From NCBI GenBank assembly GCA_038040385.1, contig JBBPII010000018.1, positions 62,001-126,000 of the forward strand: a stretch of DNA of 64,000 nucleotides, written 5' to 3'. The stretch's first letter is position 1; every line of letters begins with the position of its first letter. The stretch is from Gilichinskyi gelida (GTDB lineage Bacteria; Acidobacteriota; Thermoanaerobaculia; Gp7-AA8). Positions 32,926 to 42,120 of this stretch are shown piece after piece. Below the pieces are notes generated by a model, which searched no databases, was not told where the DNA came from, and saw only the letters and a list, made by a program, of their open reading frames with translations. The position numbers and the translations under genes are program-made.

Positions 32926-33363
32926 GTGATTGCGACCGCATACCTCGACACGTCCGTTCTGATCCGGGTACTTCTCCGAGAGAAGACTGCTCTGGCTGAA
33001 TGGAACGAGATCGATCTAGGTGTGACAAGCGAGATCACTCGCGTCGAGTGCTACAGAACGATCGACCGGCTTTGGTCGACCGATGTTCTCGACGACGACG
33101 ACTACGCTGCAAAGTGCGTCGAAGCCGAAGACCTGCTCAGTCGAATCGATGTTGTGCCGCTCACTAAAGAAATTCTTCGCCGCGCCTCTCAGTCTCTCCC
33201 GACACCCATCGGAACCCTCGACGCAATTCACTTGGTCAGCGCGATGACGTATCGCGAGCGGCAGGACACGGACGAACGGCCCATCGTCATGGCTACTCAC
33301 GATCGAAGTCTCGCGGCAGGTGCTCGAGCCGCACACGTCGAACTGCTCGGCAGCCGCGGGTAA
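32926..33363 (+). CDS. PIN-domain toxin (VapC family)
   Basis: 145 residues from a GTG directly after the antitoxin stop. Acidic catalytic residues of PIN ribonucleases: YLDTSVLIR (Asp7), VECYR (Glu), GTLDAIHL (Asp) and ATHDRSLA (Asp). VapC toxins cut tRNA or rRNA and are silenced by the partner antitoxin. The lower GC and codon use suggest transfer as a unit. It ends 1 nt before the convergent PilZ gene. Confidence 0.85.
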   Translation: MIATAYLDTSVLIRVLLREKTALAEWNEIDLGVTSEITRVECYRTIDRLWSTDVLDDDDYAAKCVEAEDLLSRIDVVPLTKEILRRASQSLPTPIGTLDAIHLVSAMTYRERQDTDERPIVMATHDRSLAAGARAAHVELLGSRG

Positions 33364-33364
33364 C

Positions 33365-34327
33365 CTACAACTCGAACGTCCGCCCGATGATCGACGCGTC
33401 GATCGAGCGGTCGAGGTACTCCCACACCGCCAGCGCGTCGGGATGGTCGGCGATGGCGGGGGCGGTGGTGCGGGTGGTGGGGTCGGCGATGGTGATGCGG
33501 GCGCGGCGGTACCAGTGCATGGCTTCGTCGGGATTGAGGCGGAGCTCTTCGCGGACGCCTTGCACCAGGAGGTATTGCTCGACGGGGATGCCGGCCGCCT
33601 CGACGTTGCGGTAGGACGGCGCGAGCTGGCGCGCGCGGGCGCGGAGGATCTTCAGCTTCAGGCCGAGGGAGTGGGTGTCGAGCGACGCGCGGCCGTTTTC
33701 GCAGAGCTGGGCGATGGCCAGGCGCAACAGCTCCGATTTCTCGGCGATGGCCAGCCCGTTGCGGTAGCGCGACGGTTCGACTCCCTTGACCGCCGACCAC
33801 GCGACTTTCGCCGCCACTTCCAGGTTCATGAAACGCAGCGTGCCGGTGCCGGCGGAGAGGGCGTTCGGCGTCTCGATGCGCCCGCCGCGCGCGGAGAGAT
33901 TCTCGATGCGCACCGCAAAGCCGTTCCACTCACCGTCGAGCATCGGCGAGATGTCGAAGCGGTCGCTGGAGCGGAGGTCCTCGATGCGATTGGCGCGATG
34001 CGTCTGGCGCAGGTGTCCGAGCATGCCGTTGACCAGCTCCGCCTCGCCGTAGGTGCGCACGCCGGAGACGAACTTCCCTTTGAGCGAGGCATCATGCTGC
34101 GTCCAGACCACCACCGCCTCGAGCGACAGCGGCATCGGACGCCCTTCGATGGTCAGGCGGAGCACCGACTTCTGCCCCATCTCCAGCGGCTGCCCGTGCC
34201 GGAAGCGCGCCCCCCTCGCCGAAATGTCGCATACCGCCACGGCCGACGACGCGAATTGTGCCGAAATCGGCGGCTCCAGAAGGAAGCGTTCGGCGGTGCG
34301 GAGACTCCGTGCAGCGGCTTCGTACAT
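33365..34327 (-). CDS. PilZ-type protein with two tandem beta-barrel domains
   Basis: 320 residues from the ATG at 34327 (MYEAAARSLRTAERFLL). The longer open frame upstream is antisense to the HAD gene and is left out. First PilZ-like unit about residues 20-100 (AVCDISARGARFRHGQPL), second about 120-200 (RSSDRFDISPMLDG, NLSARGGRIETP). Each has the D/N-x-S-x-x-G motif of c-di-GMP binding domains, but arginines of the RxxxR box are only partly kept, so ligand binding is uncertain. The C-terminal 120 residues are helical and of unknown role. Confidence 0.75.
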   Translation of the reverse strand: MYEAAARSLRTAERFLLEPPISAQFASSAVAVCDISARGARFRHGQPLEMGQKSVLRLTIEGRPMPLSLEAVVVWTQHDASLKGKFVSGVRTYGEAELVNGMLGHLRQTHRANRIEDLRSSDRFDISPMLDGEWNGFAVRIENLSARGGRIETPNALSAGTGTLRFMNLEVAAKVAWSAVKGVEPSRYRNGLAIAEKSELLRLAIAQLCENGRASLDTHSLGLKLKILRARARQLAPSYRNVEAAGIPVEQYLLVQGVREELRLNPDEAMHWYRRARITIADPTTRTTAPAIADHPDALAVWEYLDRSIDASIIGRTFEL

Positions 34328-34378
34328 GACTGGACGATTCGGGACGCCGTAAGGTATAGCACGAGGAGGGGTTTCGAT

Positions 34379-35083
34379 GTGATTCCAGTCACCCGCGGCG
34401 ACTACGATGTCATCACCTTCGACTGCTACGGAACGCTCATCGACTGGGAGAGCGGCATCGCCGGCGCGTTCGCCGATGCGGCGGCGGAAGACGGCGTGAC
34501 CCTCGACCGCGATGCGGTGCTGCGCGCGTACGCCGACGTCGAGCCGCAGGTTGAGCGCGAGCGGTATCGCCCCTATCGCGAGGTGCTGCAGGAGACGGCG
34601 GCGCGCGTGGCGCAGATGCTCGGGTGGCGGATCTCGTACGAGCGGTGCAGCTTCCTTCCTCTCAGCCTGCCGCGCTGGACGCCGTTCCCCGATACGAATC
34701 GCGCGCTGGAAACGCTCGCCGCCGCCGGTTGCCGCCTCGGCATCCTGTCCAACGTCGACGACGAGCTGATCGCCGCGACGTGCAAGCACTTCACCGTCCC
34801 GTTCGATCTGGTGATCACCGCGCAGCAGGTGCGCTCATACAAGCCGGCGCCTGCGCATTTCACCATTGCGCGCGAGCGGATCGGAAACGCGCGGTGGCTG
34901 CACGCCGCGCAGAGCAACGTTCACGACATCGTCCCCTGCAACGCTCTCGGCATCCCCACGGCGTGGATCAACCGGAAGAACGAGAAGGCCCTCCCGGGCG
35001 GGACACCGGAGCACGAGCTCCGCGACGTCGCGGAGCTCGCTCAATTCATCAGAAGCGCCAGGCCAGACCGACCGACGAGTTGA
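34379..35083 (+). CDS. HAD-superfamily hydrolase (haloacid dehalogenase type II-like)
   Basis: 234 residues from a GTG with an AGGAGG box about 10 nt upstream. Nucleophile Asp in TFDCYGTLIDWESG, motif II LSNVDDE, Lys in YKPAPAHF, and the final acidic motif is replaced by AAQSNVHDIVPCNALG. The type II dehalogenase/2-haloacid pattern FDCYGTLID is clear; physiological substrate unknown. It diverges from the PilZ gene and overlaps the convergent barrel gene by 35 bp. Confidence 0.85.
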   Translation: MIPVTRGDYDVITFDCYGTLIDWESGIAGAFADAAAEDGVTLDRDAVLRAYADVEPQVERERYRPYREVLQETAARVAQMLGWRISYERCSFLPLSLPRWTPFPDTNRALETLAAAGCRLGILSNVDDELIAATCKHFTVPFDLVITAQQVRSYKPAPAHFTIARERIGNARWLHAAQSNVHDIVPCNALGIPTAWINRKNEKALPGGTPEHELRDVAELAQFIRSARPDRPTS

Positions 35084-35470
35084 ACGTGCTGTCGAATCTC
35101 GACTCGTTGCCGAGGAGCCCCTTGGCGTCGAAGCGGAGTCCGAGTGAAGGCCGGAACTGCCAAACCACGCCGCCGGTCAGGTCGAGGAACGCCCGGCTGT
35201 CGGCCCACCGTGCGCCGGCCCCGGCGTAGGGCTTCCATGCGCTGTCGTTGAGGAAGTGATAGCGCGCCGTCAGATCGACGGGCGTGGAGTAGCTGGTGGC
35301 GGTGCGACTCTCGATGATGTTGCCGTTCGGGCCCAGCACCGTGGTCCCGCTGACGTGGCGGGCGCGCGAGACGGTCAACTCGCCCGACAGATGCGGCGTG
35401 AACATCCGCTGCAGCGCGACGCCGAACTCCGCGTCCCAATTGCTTCCTGATCGATGGCGAGTTTGCGCAT
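35049..35470 (-). pseudogene. Outer-membrane beta-barrel protein, broken at the 5' end
   Basis: A frame of about 130 codons gives NWDAEFGVALQRMFTPHLSGELTVSRA and further amphipathic strands, ending GLAWRF with the C-terminal Phe expected for outer-membrane insertion. A good ribosome-binding site (AAGGAG) and ATG at 35470 encode MRKLAI, a typical signal-peptide start, but in another frame from the barrel. The rest of the signal and probably a first strand are missing between them, so an internal deletion with frameshift is likely. The in-frame alternative start (MQKCKENG) has no signal. OmpW-like by pattern only. Confidence 0.6.
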
Positions 35471-35520
35471 GACCGTTCTCCTTGCACTTCTGCAACAGCC
35501 GGGCGCGCGAGGAGGTTCGG

Positions 35521-36696
35521 TTACAACCGCTCGATGATCATCGCGGCCGCCTCGCCGCCCCCGATGCAGATGGCCGCCAAGCCGCGCTTGAGGTTCCGGT
35601 CCGCAAGCGCGTGCAACAACGTCACCAGGATGCGCGCGCCGCTGGCGCCGATGGGGTGCCCGAGGGCCACCGCGCCGCCGTGGACATTCATCTTCTGGTG
35701 CGGGATGGCGGCGTCTTTCATCGCTACAAGGGCCACCGCGGCAAAGGCCTCGTTGATTTCAAAGAGATCGATGTCGTCGACGGACAGGCCGGCGCGGCGC
35801 AGGGCGATGGCGATGGCCTTCGCCGGCGCGGTGGTGAACCACTCCGGCTCGTGCGCCGCGGTGGCCTGGGCCACGATCCGGGCCATCGGCGTCAGATTGT
35901 TCTTTTCGGCGTATTCGGCGGAGGTGACAACCAGCGCGGCGGCGCCGTCGTTGATTTTCGACGAGTTCGCGGCGGTGACCGACCCTTCCTTCACGAACGC
36001 CGGCTTGAGCGTGCCCATCTTCTCCAGCGGGGCGTTGAAGGGCTCCTCGTCGTCGACGACCACCGACTTCCCCTTCCTCCCCTCGATCTCCACCACGGCG
36101 ATCTCGTTCTTGAACTTCCCATCGCGTGTGGCGTCCTGCGCGCGGATGTACGACTCCTTCGAGTACGCGTCCTGCTCCTCCCGCGAGAAGTTGTACTTGG
36201 ACACGCACGCCTCGGCGCACATCCCCATGTGCTTGTCGCCGTAGGGATCCCACAGGCCGTCGTGGATCATCACGTCGATCATTTTGCCGGGGCCCATGCG
36301 ATAGCCGGTGCGCGCCTGCGTCAGCGCGTACGGCGCGTTGGACATCGACTCCATGCCGCCGGCGACGGCGAGGTCGTACTCGCCGCAGCGGATGTCGTTC
36401 GCTGCATACATCACGGCCTTCAGACCCGACCCGCAGACCTTGTTGACGGTGACCGCGCCGGCGCCGACCGGGATCCCCGCGCCGATGCCCGCCTGCCGCG
36501 CCGGCGCCTGGCCGACCGCCGCTTGCAGGACGTTGCCCATGATGACCTGCTCGATCTGTCCGGGAGAGACGCGCGACGTCTCCAGCGCGCACTTGATGGC
36601 GATCGATCCGAGCTTCGGCGCGGAAAGCGACGACAGAGTGCCGAGAAACGAGCCGATCGGCGTGCGCGCGCCGCCAAGAATCACAATTTCTTTCAT
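35521..36696 (-). CDS. Acetyl-CoA acetyltransferase (thiolase)
   Basis: 391 residues from the ATG at 36696 (MKEIVILGGARTPIG), with AGGAG 6 nt upstream. Catalytic Cys in NKVCGSGLKAVM (about residue 88), His in NVHGGAVALGHPIGASG and second Cys in AICIGGGEAAAMI. It joins two acetyl-CoA or splits acetoacyl-CoA. The extra upstream Met in the open frame is not needed. Diverges from the lysine aminotransferase, which suggests shared control of amino-acid breakdown, though that is inference. Confidence 0.92.
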   Translation of the reverse strand: MKEIVILGGARTPIGSFLGTLSSLSAPKLGSIAIKCALETSRVSPGQIEQVIMGNVLQAAVGQAPARQAGIGAGIPVGAGAVTVNKVCGSGLKAVMYAANDIRCGEYDLAVAGGMESMSNAPYALTQARTGYRMGPGKMIDVMIHDGLWDPYGDKHMGMCAEACVSKYNFSREEQDAYSKESYIRAQDATRDGKFKNEIAVVEIEGRKGKSVVVDDEEPFNAPLEKMGTLKPAFVKEGSVTAANSSKINDGAAALVVTSAEYAEKNNLTPMARIVAQATAAHEPEWFTTAPAKAIAIALRRAGLSVDDIDLFEINEAFAAVALVAMKDAAIPHQKMNVHGGAVALGHPIGASGARILVTLLHALADRNLKRGLAAICIGGGEAAAMIIERL

Positions 36697-36768
36697 GGAT
36701 TGCTCCTGGTGCAAGAAATGAACAAACGAACCGTATTGATATCATCCGGCGCGCCAAGGAGTCACCGA

Positions 36769-38112
36769 ATGTCCGTCACCCCCATCATCGATCGCCGGCT
36801 TCACGTTCAGCCGGCGGATGTCCACGCCGTCCTCGGCCGGCACATGCTCGCCGACGGCTACGACATCGTCATGGATCTCTCCAAGTCCAAGGGCTCGTGG
36901 GTCTTCGACGCCAAGCGCGGCCGCGCGGTGCTCGATTTTTTCACCAACTTCGCCTCCTGCCCCATCGGCTACAACCATCCGCGGCTCGACAACCTCGAGT
37001 TCCGCGACCGCATCGCCAATGTCGCCATCAACAAGCCGGCTAACTCCGACATCTACACCACTTACATGGCGGAGTTCGTGGAGACCTTCTCCCGCGTCGC
37101 CATCCCCCCCTCGCACAACAAGCACCTCTTCTTCATCGAGGGCGGCGCCCTCGGCATCGAGAACGCCCTCAAGACCGCCTTCGACTGGAAGATCCGCAAG
37201 AACTTCCGCGCCGGTCTCCGGTCCGAGCGCGGCACCCAGATCATGCACCTGCGCGAGGCGTTCCACGGCCGCACCGGCTACACCTTGTCGCTGACCAACA
37301 CCGCGGACCCGCGGAAGACGCAGTACTTCCCGAAATTCGACTGGCCGCGCATCGACAATCCGAAGCTCCGCTTCCCGGTCGACGACGACGTCGAACAACG
37401 GGAGAAGGCGGCGCTCGATCAGGCCAAGCAGTTCCTCGCCGAGCGGAAGGACGACATCGCCGCGTTCATCATGGAGCCCATCCAGGGCGAGGGAGGCGAC
37501 AACCACTTCCGCCCGGAGTTCTTCCGCGCCATCCGCCAGCTCTGCAACGAAAACGAGATGCTGCTGATCTTCGACGAAGTACAGTCGGGCGTCGGCATCA
37601 CCGGCAAGATGTGGTCGTTCCAGCACTACGGCGTGGAGCCCGATCTCTTCTGCTTCGGCAAGAAGACGCAGGTGTGCGGCTTCGCCTCGAACGACCGGAT
37701 CTTCGACATCGACGACAACGTCTTCGTCGTCCCGTCGCGCATCAACTCGACGTGGGGCGGCAATCTGACCGACATGGTCCGCTCGCAGCGCTTCTTCGAT
37801 GTGATCGACGAAGAGCGCCTGGTCGACAACGCCGCGCACGTCGGCGCGTACTTCGTCGGTGAGCTGCAGCGCTTCGCGCAGGAGTTCCCGCGTCTCGTCT
37901 CCAACGTCCGCGGCCGGGGGCTGATGGCGGCGTTCGACCTGCCGAGCGGCGAGGTGCGCGACGCGGCGCTCAAGGCATTCATGGCCAACGACGTGATGGT
38001 GCTCGCCTCGGGGACACGGTCGGCGCGCTTCCGTCCGGCGCTGAACCTCTCCGTCGAAGAGGCGGCCGAGGGGATCCGCCGGATGGAGAAGGCGCTCGAG
38101 CAGTTAGCGTGA
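36769..38112 (+). CDS. lat: L-lysine 6-transaminase
   Basis: 447 residues from the ATG at 36769 after CAAGGAG. Class III PLP aminotransferase of the Lat family that moves the epsilon-amino group of lysine to 2-oxoglutarate, giving 2-aminoadipate semialdehyde. Features: SKGSWVFDAKRGRAVLDFFTNFAS, IEGGALGIENALKTAFDWK, AFHGRTGYTLSLTNT, DEVQSGVGITGKMW and PLP lysine in CFGKKTQVCG (about residue 299). Product is the entry to lysine degradation (or, in actinobacteria, beta-lactam synthesis, for which no sign exists here). A family B repeat follows the stop. Confidence 0.88.
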   Translation: MSVTPIIDRRLHVQPADVHAVLGRHMLADGYDIVMDLSKSKGSWVFDAKRGRAVLDFFTNFASCPIGYNHPRLDNLEFRDRIANVAINKPANSDIYTTYMAEFVETFSRVAIPPSHNKHLFFIEGGALGIENALKTAFDWKIRKNFRAGLRSERGTQIMHLREAFHGRTGYTLSLTNTADPRKTQYFPKFDWPRIDNPKLRFPVDDDVEQREKAALDQAKQFLAERKDDIAAFIMEPIQGEGGDNHFRPEFFRAIRQLCNENEMLLIFDEVQSGVGITGKMWSFQHYGVEPDLFCFGKKTQVCGFASNDRIFDIDDNVFVVPSRINSTWGGNLTDMVRSQRFFDVIDEERLVDNAAHVGAYFVGELQRFAQEFPRLVSNVRGRGLMAAFDLPSGEVRDAALKAFMANDVMVLASGTRSARFRPALNLSVEEAAEGIRRMEKALEQLA

Positions 38113-38117
38113 TGAGC

Positions 38118-38216
38118 GGAACGGAACGCCGCCGTCCCCGGCGGCTGGCACGGCGGCGTCTCGCCGCCGGGAGCGAGACGCTCCCGGGCCAGCCGGCGAG
38201 GACGCCGGCGCTCCGA
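38118..38216. repeat. Family B palindromic repeat (intergenic copy)
   Basis: Starts GGAACGCCGCCGTCC, ends GGACGCCGGCGCTCC, with inner GGCGGCGTCTCGCCGCC and GGGAGCGAGACGCTCCC palindromes. It fills the gap between lat and the CPBP gene. Confidence 0.85.
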
Positions 38217-38224
38217 CAAAAACA

Positions 38225-41200
38225 ATGAACGAGCGACTGAACCGCGCCGATTGGCTCTTCCTCGCCGTCTGTGCCGTCGTGGTCGCCGTCTCTCTCTTCG
38301 TGGCCATCCACTGGTTCGCGGAGGCGTTCCCCGAGGCGTCGATCGACTTCCGCTACGACCGGAAAGCGTCGCTGCGGGTCGCGGAGCCGCTGATCGCCGC
38401 GCAGCGCCTCGACGTGCGGGGGATGAAGCACACCGCCACCTTCTCCGGCGACAACAACGCCCGCATCTTCCTGGAGCGCAGCCTCGGCCTCGCCAAGGCG
38501 AGCGCGATCATGCGGCGCGACGTACGCCTCTGGTGGTGGTCGCACCGCTGGTTCAAGCCGCTGCAGGAAGAGGAGTACCGCATCGACGTCGCCCCCACCG
38601 GCGAGATCGTCGGCTTCGGCGACAAGATCCCGGAGGATCGCGCCCTTCCCTCGCCCGAAGTCCCGGCGGCGCGGGCGATCGCCGAGACGTTCCTCACCCG
38701 CGTCGGCGTGAAGCTCGCCGACCTGCAGCCGGTGGCGCAGAGCGAGCGGCGGCTGCCGCGCCGGATGCAGCGGATCTTCACCTACGACTCGCAGTCGGTG
38801 CATCCGGCGGGCGCGCCGTACCGCTACGTCGTCACGGTCGACGGCGATCGCGTCAGCAGCTACTCGCAGCGGGTGCATGTGCCCGACCAGTGGCAACGGG
38901 AATACCGCGAGCTCCGGTCGAAGAACCTCCTCGCCGGCAACATCGATCTGGTCTTCATGATCATCACCGCCATCGCCGCGGTGGTGATCTTCGTCGTCCG
39001 CCTGCTGCGCGGCGATCTCGCGCTGCGCATGCTCCTCGGCATCGGCGCGGCGGCGGTCGTGCTGGTCACCGGTGTGGCGATCAACTCGTACCCCAGCGCG
39101 CTCGCCGACTACGACACCACCAGCTCGTTCCCCGCGTTCCTCGCGCTCTTCAGCGCCGGTGCCCTGCTGCAGGGCGTCGGCTACGCCATGCTGCTGATCG
39201 TCATCGTCGGCAGCGGCGAGGTGCTCTATCGCCAGCGCTTCCCGCAGCATCTGGCTATGCCGCGCCTCTGGACCAAGCGCGCGCTGGCGTCGAAGCGCGT
39301 CTTCCGCTCCTTCATCCTCGGATACACGCTCGTCGCCTTCTTCCTCGGATACCAGGTGGCGTTCTACCTGATCGCGGAAAAGTTTGGCGCCTGGTCGCCG
39401 GCCGAGGTGCCGTACGACGATCTGCTGAACTCCGCGCTGCCGTGGGTGGTGGTGCTCTTCGCCGGCTTCTTCCCGGCGCTGTCGGAGGAGTTCCTGTCGC
39501 GCGCGTTTTCCATCCCCTTCTTTGAGCGCGTGCTGCGCTCCCGCGTCGCGGCCATCGTCATCGCCGGTTTCATCTGGGGATTCGGGCACGCCACGTACCC
39601 CAATCAGCCGTTCTACATCCGCGGCCTGGAGGTCGGTCTGGCCGGCGTGCTGATGGGAGGGCTATTAGTACGATTCGGACTATTGCCGCTCCTGATCTGG
39701 CACTACACCATCGACGCCCTCTACACCGCGCTGCTTCTGCTGCGTTCCGGCAACACGTACTACGTCGTCTCCGGCGCGCTCTCCAGCCTCGTCTTCGCCG
39801 TGCCGATGCTCATTTCGATTGCGCTGTACGTGCGCAACAAGGGCTTCATCCCCGACGACGACCTCACCAACGCCACGATTCCGACGAAGCCGGAGCCGGA
39901 GCGCCTACCGCACGAAGAGGCGCCGGTAGAGCTGCCGCCGCCGGTCCCCGTCTCGCGCGCGAAGTTGATGGTGTGCGTCGTCGCCGTGGTTGTGGCCATC
40001 GGTGTGGTGGCGATGCGCATCCCGTCGCTCGACGACGTCGTCGACTACCGGACGACGAAGACGGAGGCGAAGAAGCTGGCCGGGCCATCGATTGCCAACC
40101 CCCGTGAGCACATCCTCGCCGCCCCCGTCGAGGGCTTCCGTTCCTGGGAGCGCGAGGCGCCGCGCGAGGACGGCGGCGCGCCCGGCGGTTTCGACGCCAT
40201 CGCCGCCGGCCACGCGTTGCACAAGGGGCTGCCGATGCGCGCGCTGCTCGACGTCATGCGCACGAAGATCGAAGCGGCCACCTGGATGATCCGCGCCTAC
40301 ACGCCGCTGCAGAAAGAGGAGTACTTCGTGGAGGTCGACCCGCGCGCCGCGCGCGTCATCGGCTACCACAAGTATCAGGATGAGAAACGCGCCGGGCCGC
40401 GACTGGAGCAGCCGCCCGCGCTGGCAATCGCCGAGGCGGCGTTTCCGCGGTATGGCGTCGACCTGAAGCCGTTCGAGCTGAAGGAGGCGCTCAGCTTCCA
40501 GCAGCCGGCGCGGCGCGACTGGCTGTTTCATTTTCAGGAGCGGCAGCCGATCGTCGCCGACGTCTACCGCCGCGTCAGCGTGCGCGTGGCCGGCGATGAG
40601 GTGACGCAATTCACCACCACGGTGAAGATCCCCGACGTCGTCTACCGCCAGCCGACGACGCTCTTGAACATCGTCTTCGCCCTGGCGCGCCTGCTCGGCG
40701 CGCTGACCGTCCTGGCGCTGATCATCGCCGGCTTTGTGGTCGCCCTGCGCGCCGGGCATTTCCCATGGCGGCGCGCGTTGCGCTGGACCCTCGTGCTGGC
40801 GATCATTCCGATCGCGTCGACCGCGGCCGGATGGGAGATGAGTCTCTTCGACTACAACACCTCGGTCGGCTGGCAGACGTTCATCGCCGGCCAGTGGACC
40901 TCCGCCGCGCGCAACGTCGGCCTGCAGCTCGGGGTCATTTTCCTGGCCATCGCCGGCATCGAGGCGGCGTACCCCGGCGCGTTCGAGCTGCGGCGTCGCG
41001 CCGCGCGCGCGCGCTTCGGCCGCGCGGCGCTCATCGGCGCGCTCGCCACCATCGCCCTGCTCATCCTTCGCGAAGGGGCACTGAACCTGATCGCGGTGCG
41101 CTTCCCCACCGCCGCCGCGGTGCATGGCCTCAACGTGCCGTCGAGCGTCGCGCAGCCGCTCCCCGCCCTGCTGGCGATCGGCGAGACGATCATCCGCGTC

Positions 41201-41581
41201 ATCCTCGGAAGCGCCGCGGTCGCGCTGTTTATCGTCGCCCTCCGCGGACTGCGATGGAAGCCGTGGCTGCCGACAGCGGTGGCCATCACGGCGATGTTCC
41301 TCGCGGGGCTCGACGCCTCGGCGACGCCGGCCGAGACACCGCTGATGCTCGCCTCCGCCGCGTCGCTGGCCGTCATCGCCTGGGCTGCGGCGCGATTCCT
41401 CCTGCAGCGCAACCTGCTCGCCTATCCGCTGACCATCGCCCTGGCGGCGCTGGTGTCGAGCGTGTCGATCCTGCTGCAGGGTCACCGTCCCGACCTCTTC
41501 GCCAACGCCATGGCGGAGATCGCGGTCATCGCTGCGCTGGTGGTCTGGATCGCCGCGCCGTCGGAAAGGGCCGAGGCATGA
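38225..41581 (+). CDS. Large CPBP-family membrane protease with duplicated periplasmic module
   Basis: 1118 residues. A TM helix (10-32) is followed by a soluble region of about 200 residues (EEYRIDVAPTGEIVGF), three TM helices, the CPBP domain (about 370-520) with EEFLSR (residue ~420), WGFGHATY (~451) and WHYTIDAL (~491), the usual metal-binding motifs. Then a second soluble module (about 600-800) repeats the first (EEYFVEVDPRAARVIGYHKY matches EEYRIDVAPTGEIVGFGDK), followed by seven or more TM helices. CPBP/Rce1-type proteases cut prenylated or membrane proteins. Fusion and duplication make this far longer than the usual 200-300 residues. Stop overlaps the tag start (ATGA). Confidence 0.8.
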   Translation: MNERLNRADWLFLAVCAVVVAVSLFVAIHWFAEAFPEASIDFRYDRKASLRVAEPLIAAQRLDVRGMKHTATFSGDNNARIFLERSLGLAKASAIMRRDVRLWWWSHRWFKPLQEEEYRIDVAPTGEIVGFGDKIPEDRALPSPEVPAARAIAETFLTRVGVKLADLQPVAQSERRLPRRMQRIFTYDSQSVHPAGAPYRYVVTVDGDRVSSYSQRVHVPDQWQREYRELRSKNLLAGNIDLVFMIITAIAAVVIFVVRLLRGDLALRMLLGIGAAAVVLVTGVAINSYPSALADYDTTSSFPAFLALFSAGALLQGVGYAMLLIVIVGSGEVLYRQRFPQHLAMPRLWTKRALASKRVFRSFILGYTLVAFFLGYQVAFYLIAEKFGAWSPAEVPYDDLLNSALPWVVVLFAGFFPALSEEFLSRAFSIPFFERVLRSRVAAIVIAGFIWGFGHATYPNQPFYIRGLEVGLAGVLMGGLLVRFGLLPLLIWHYTIDALYTALLLLRSGNTYYVVSGALSSLVFAVPMLISIALYVRNKGFIPDDDLTNATIPTKPEPERLPHEEAPVELPPPVPVSRAKLMVCVVAVVVAIGVVAMRIPSLDDVVDYRTTKTEAKKLAGPSIANPREHILAAPVEGFRSWEREAPREDGGAPGGFDAIAAGHALHKGLPMRALLDVMRTKIEAATWMIRAYTPLQKEEYFVEVDPRAARVIGYHKYQDEKRAGPRLEQPPALAIAEAAFPRYGVDLKPFELKEALSFQQPARRDWLFHFQERQPIVADVYRRVSVRVAGDEVTQFTTTVKIPDVVYRQPTTLLNIVFALARLLGALTVLALIIAGFVVALRAGHFPWRRALRWTLVLAIIPIASTAAGWEMSLFDYNTSVGWQTFIAGQWTSAARNVGLQLGVIFLAIAGIEAAYPGAFELRRRAARARFGRAALIGALATIALLILREGALNLIAVRFPTAAAVHGLNVPSSVAQPLPALLAIGETIIRVILGSAAVALFIVALRGLRWKPWLPTAVAITAMFLAGLDASATPAETPLMLASAASLAVIAWAAARFLLQRNLLAYPLTIALAALVSSVSILLQGHRPDLFANAMAEIAVIAALVVWIAAPSERAEA
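39661..39687. repeat. Short AT-rich word inside CPBP gene
   Basis: TTAGTACGATTCGGACTATT in GC-rich surroundings; 19 of 22 bases agree with the word at 57971 (TTAGTACTATTCGTACTATT). Confidence 0.4.
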
Positions 41582-42120
41582 GCTACTGCGACTTCGCGCG
41601 CGGGCATCCGTTTCACGGGCCGTATCACGATCGGGAGTACGGCTTCCCGATCGCCGACGACGACCGCCTGTTCGAGCGGCTGGTGCTGGAGATCAACCAG
41701 GCGGGACTCTCGTGGCTGACCATCCTCAAGAAGCGCGAGGCGTTCCGGAAGGCGTATTACGAGTTCGACATCGATCGCGTAGCGCGTATGACGTCCCGGC
41801 AGCGCGAGCGCCTCCTCGGCGACGCCGGCATCATCCGCAACCGGCTGAAGATCGACGCGGCGATCGAGAACGCGCGCCGCATCGTCGCCCTGCGCCAGTC
41901 GCACGGCTCGTTCTCCGCCTGGCTCGACGCGCACCATCCCCTCCCCGCCGCCGAGTGGGTGAAGCTCTTCCGCAAAACGTTCGTCTTCACCGGGGGCGAG
42001 ATCACCGGCTCGTTCCTCATCAGCGCCGGCTACCTCCCCGGCGCGCACGACGAGTCGTGCCCGATCGTCGCGGAGATCGCGAAGCTCGGACCGGCCTGGA
42101 TGCGGGTAACGAATGCCTGA
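41578..42120 (+). CDS. tag: DNA-3-methyladenine glycosylase I
   Basis: 180 residues. Removes 3-methyladenine from alkylated DNA. The zinc ligands of Tag are all present: Cys4 and His17 at the N-terminus (MSYCDF, GPYHDREYG) and the HDESC pair at the C-terminus. The alpha-helical core with EINQAGLSWLTILKKREAF holds the catalytic Glu and base-stacking Trp. Start overlaps the CPBP stop; its own end overlaps the next gene by 8 bp. Confidence 0.92.
   Translation: MSYCDFARGHPFHGPYHDREYGFPIADDDRLFERLVLEINQAGLSWLTILKKREAFRKAYYEFDIDRVARMTSRQRERLLGDAGIIRNRLKIDAAIENARRIVALRQSHGSFSAWLDAHHPLPAAEWVKLFRKTFVFTGGEITGSFLISAGYLPGAHDESCPIVAEIAKLGPAWMRVTNA

Noticed and set aside
34328..34789. N-terminal extension of the PilZ gene
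   Set aside because: It would overlap the HAD gene on the other strand and has no PilZ-like features.
35482..36768. Upstream extension of the lysine transaminase frame
   Set aside because: It is antisense to the thiolase; the ATG at 36769 has a ribosome-binding site and fits the family.
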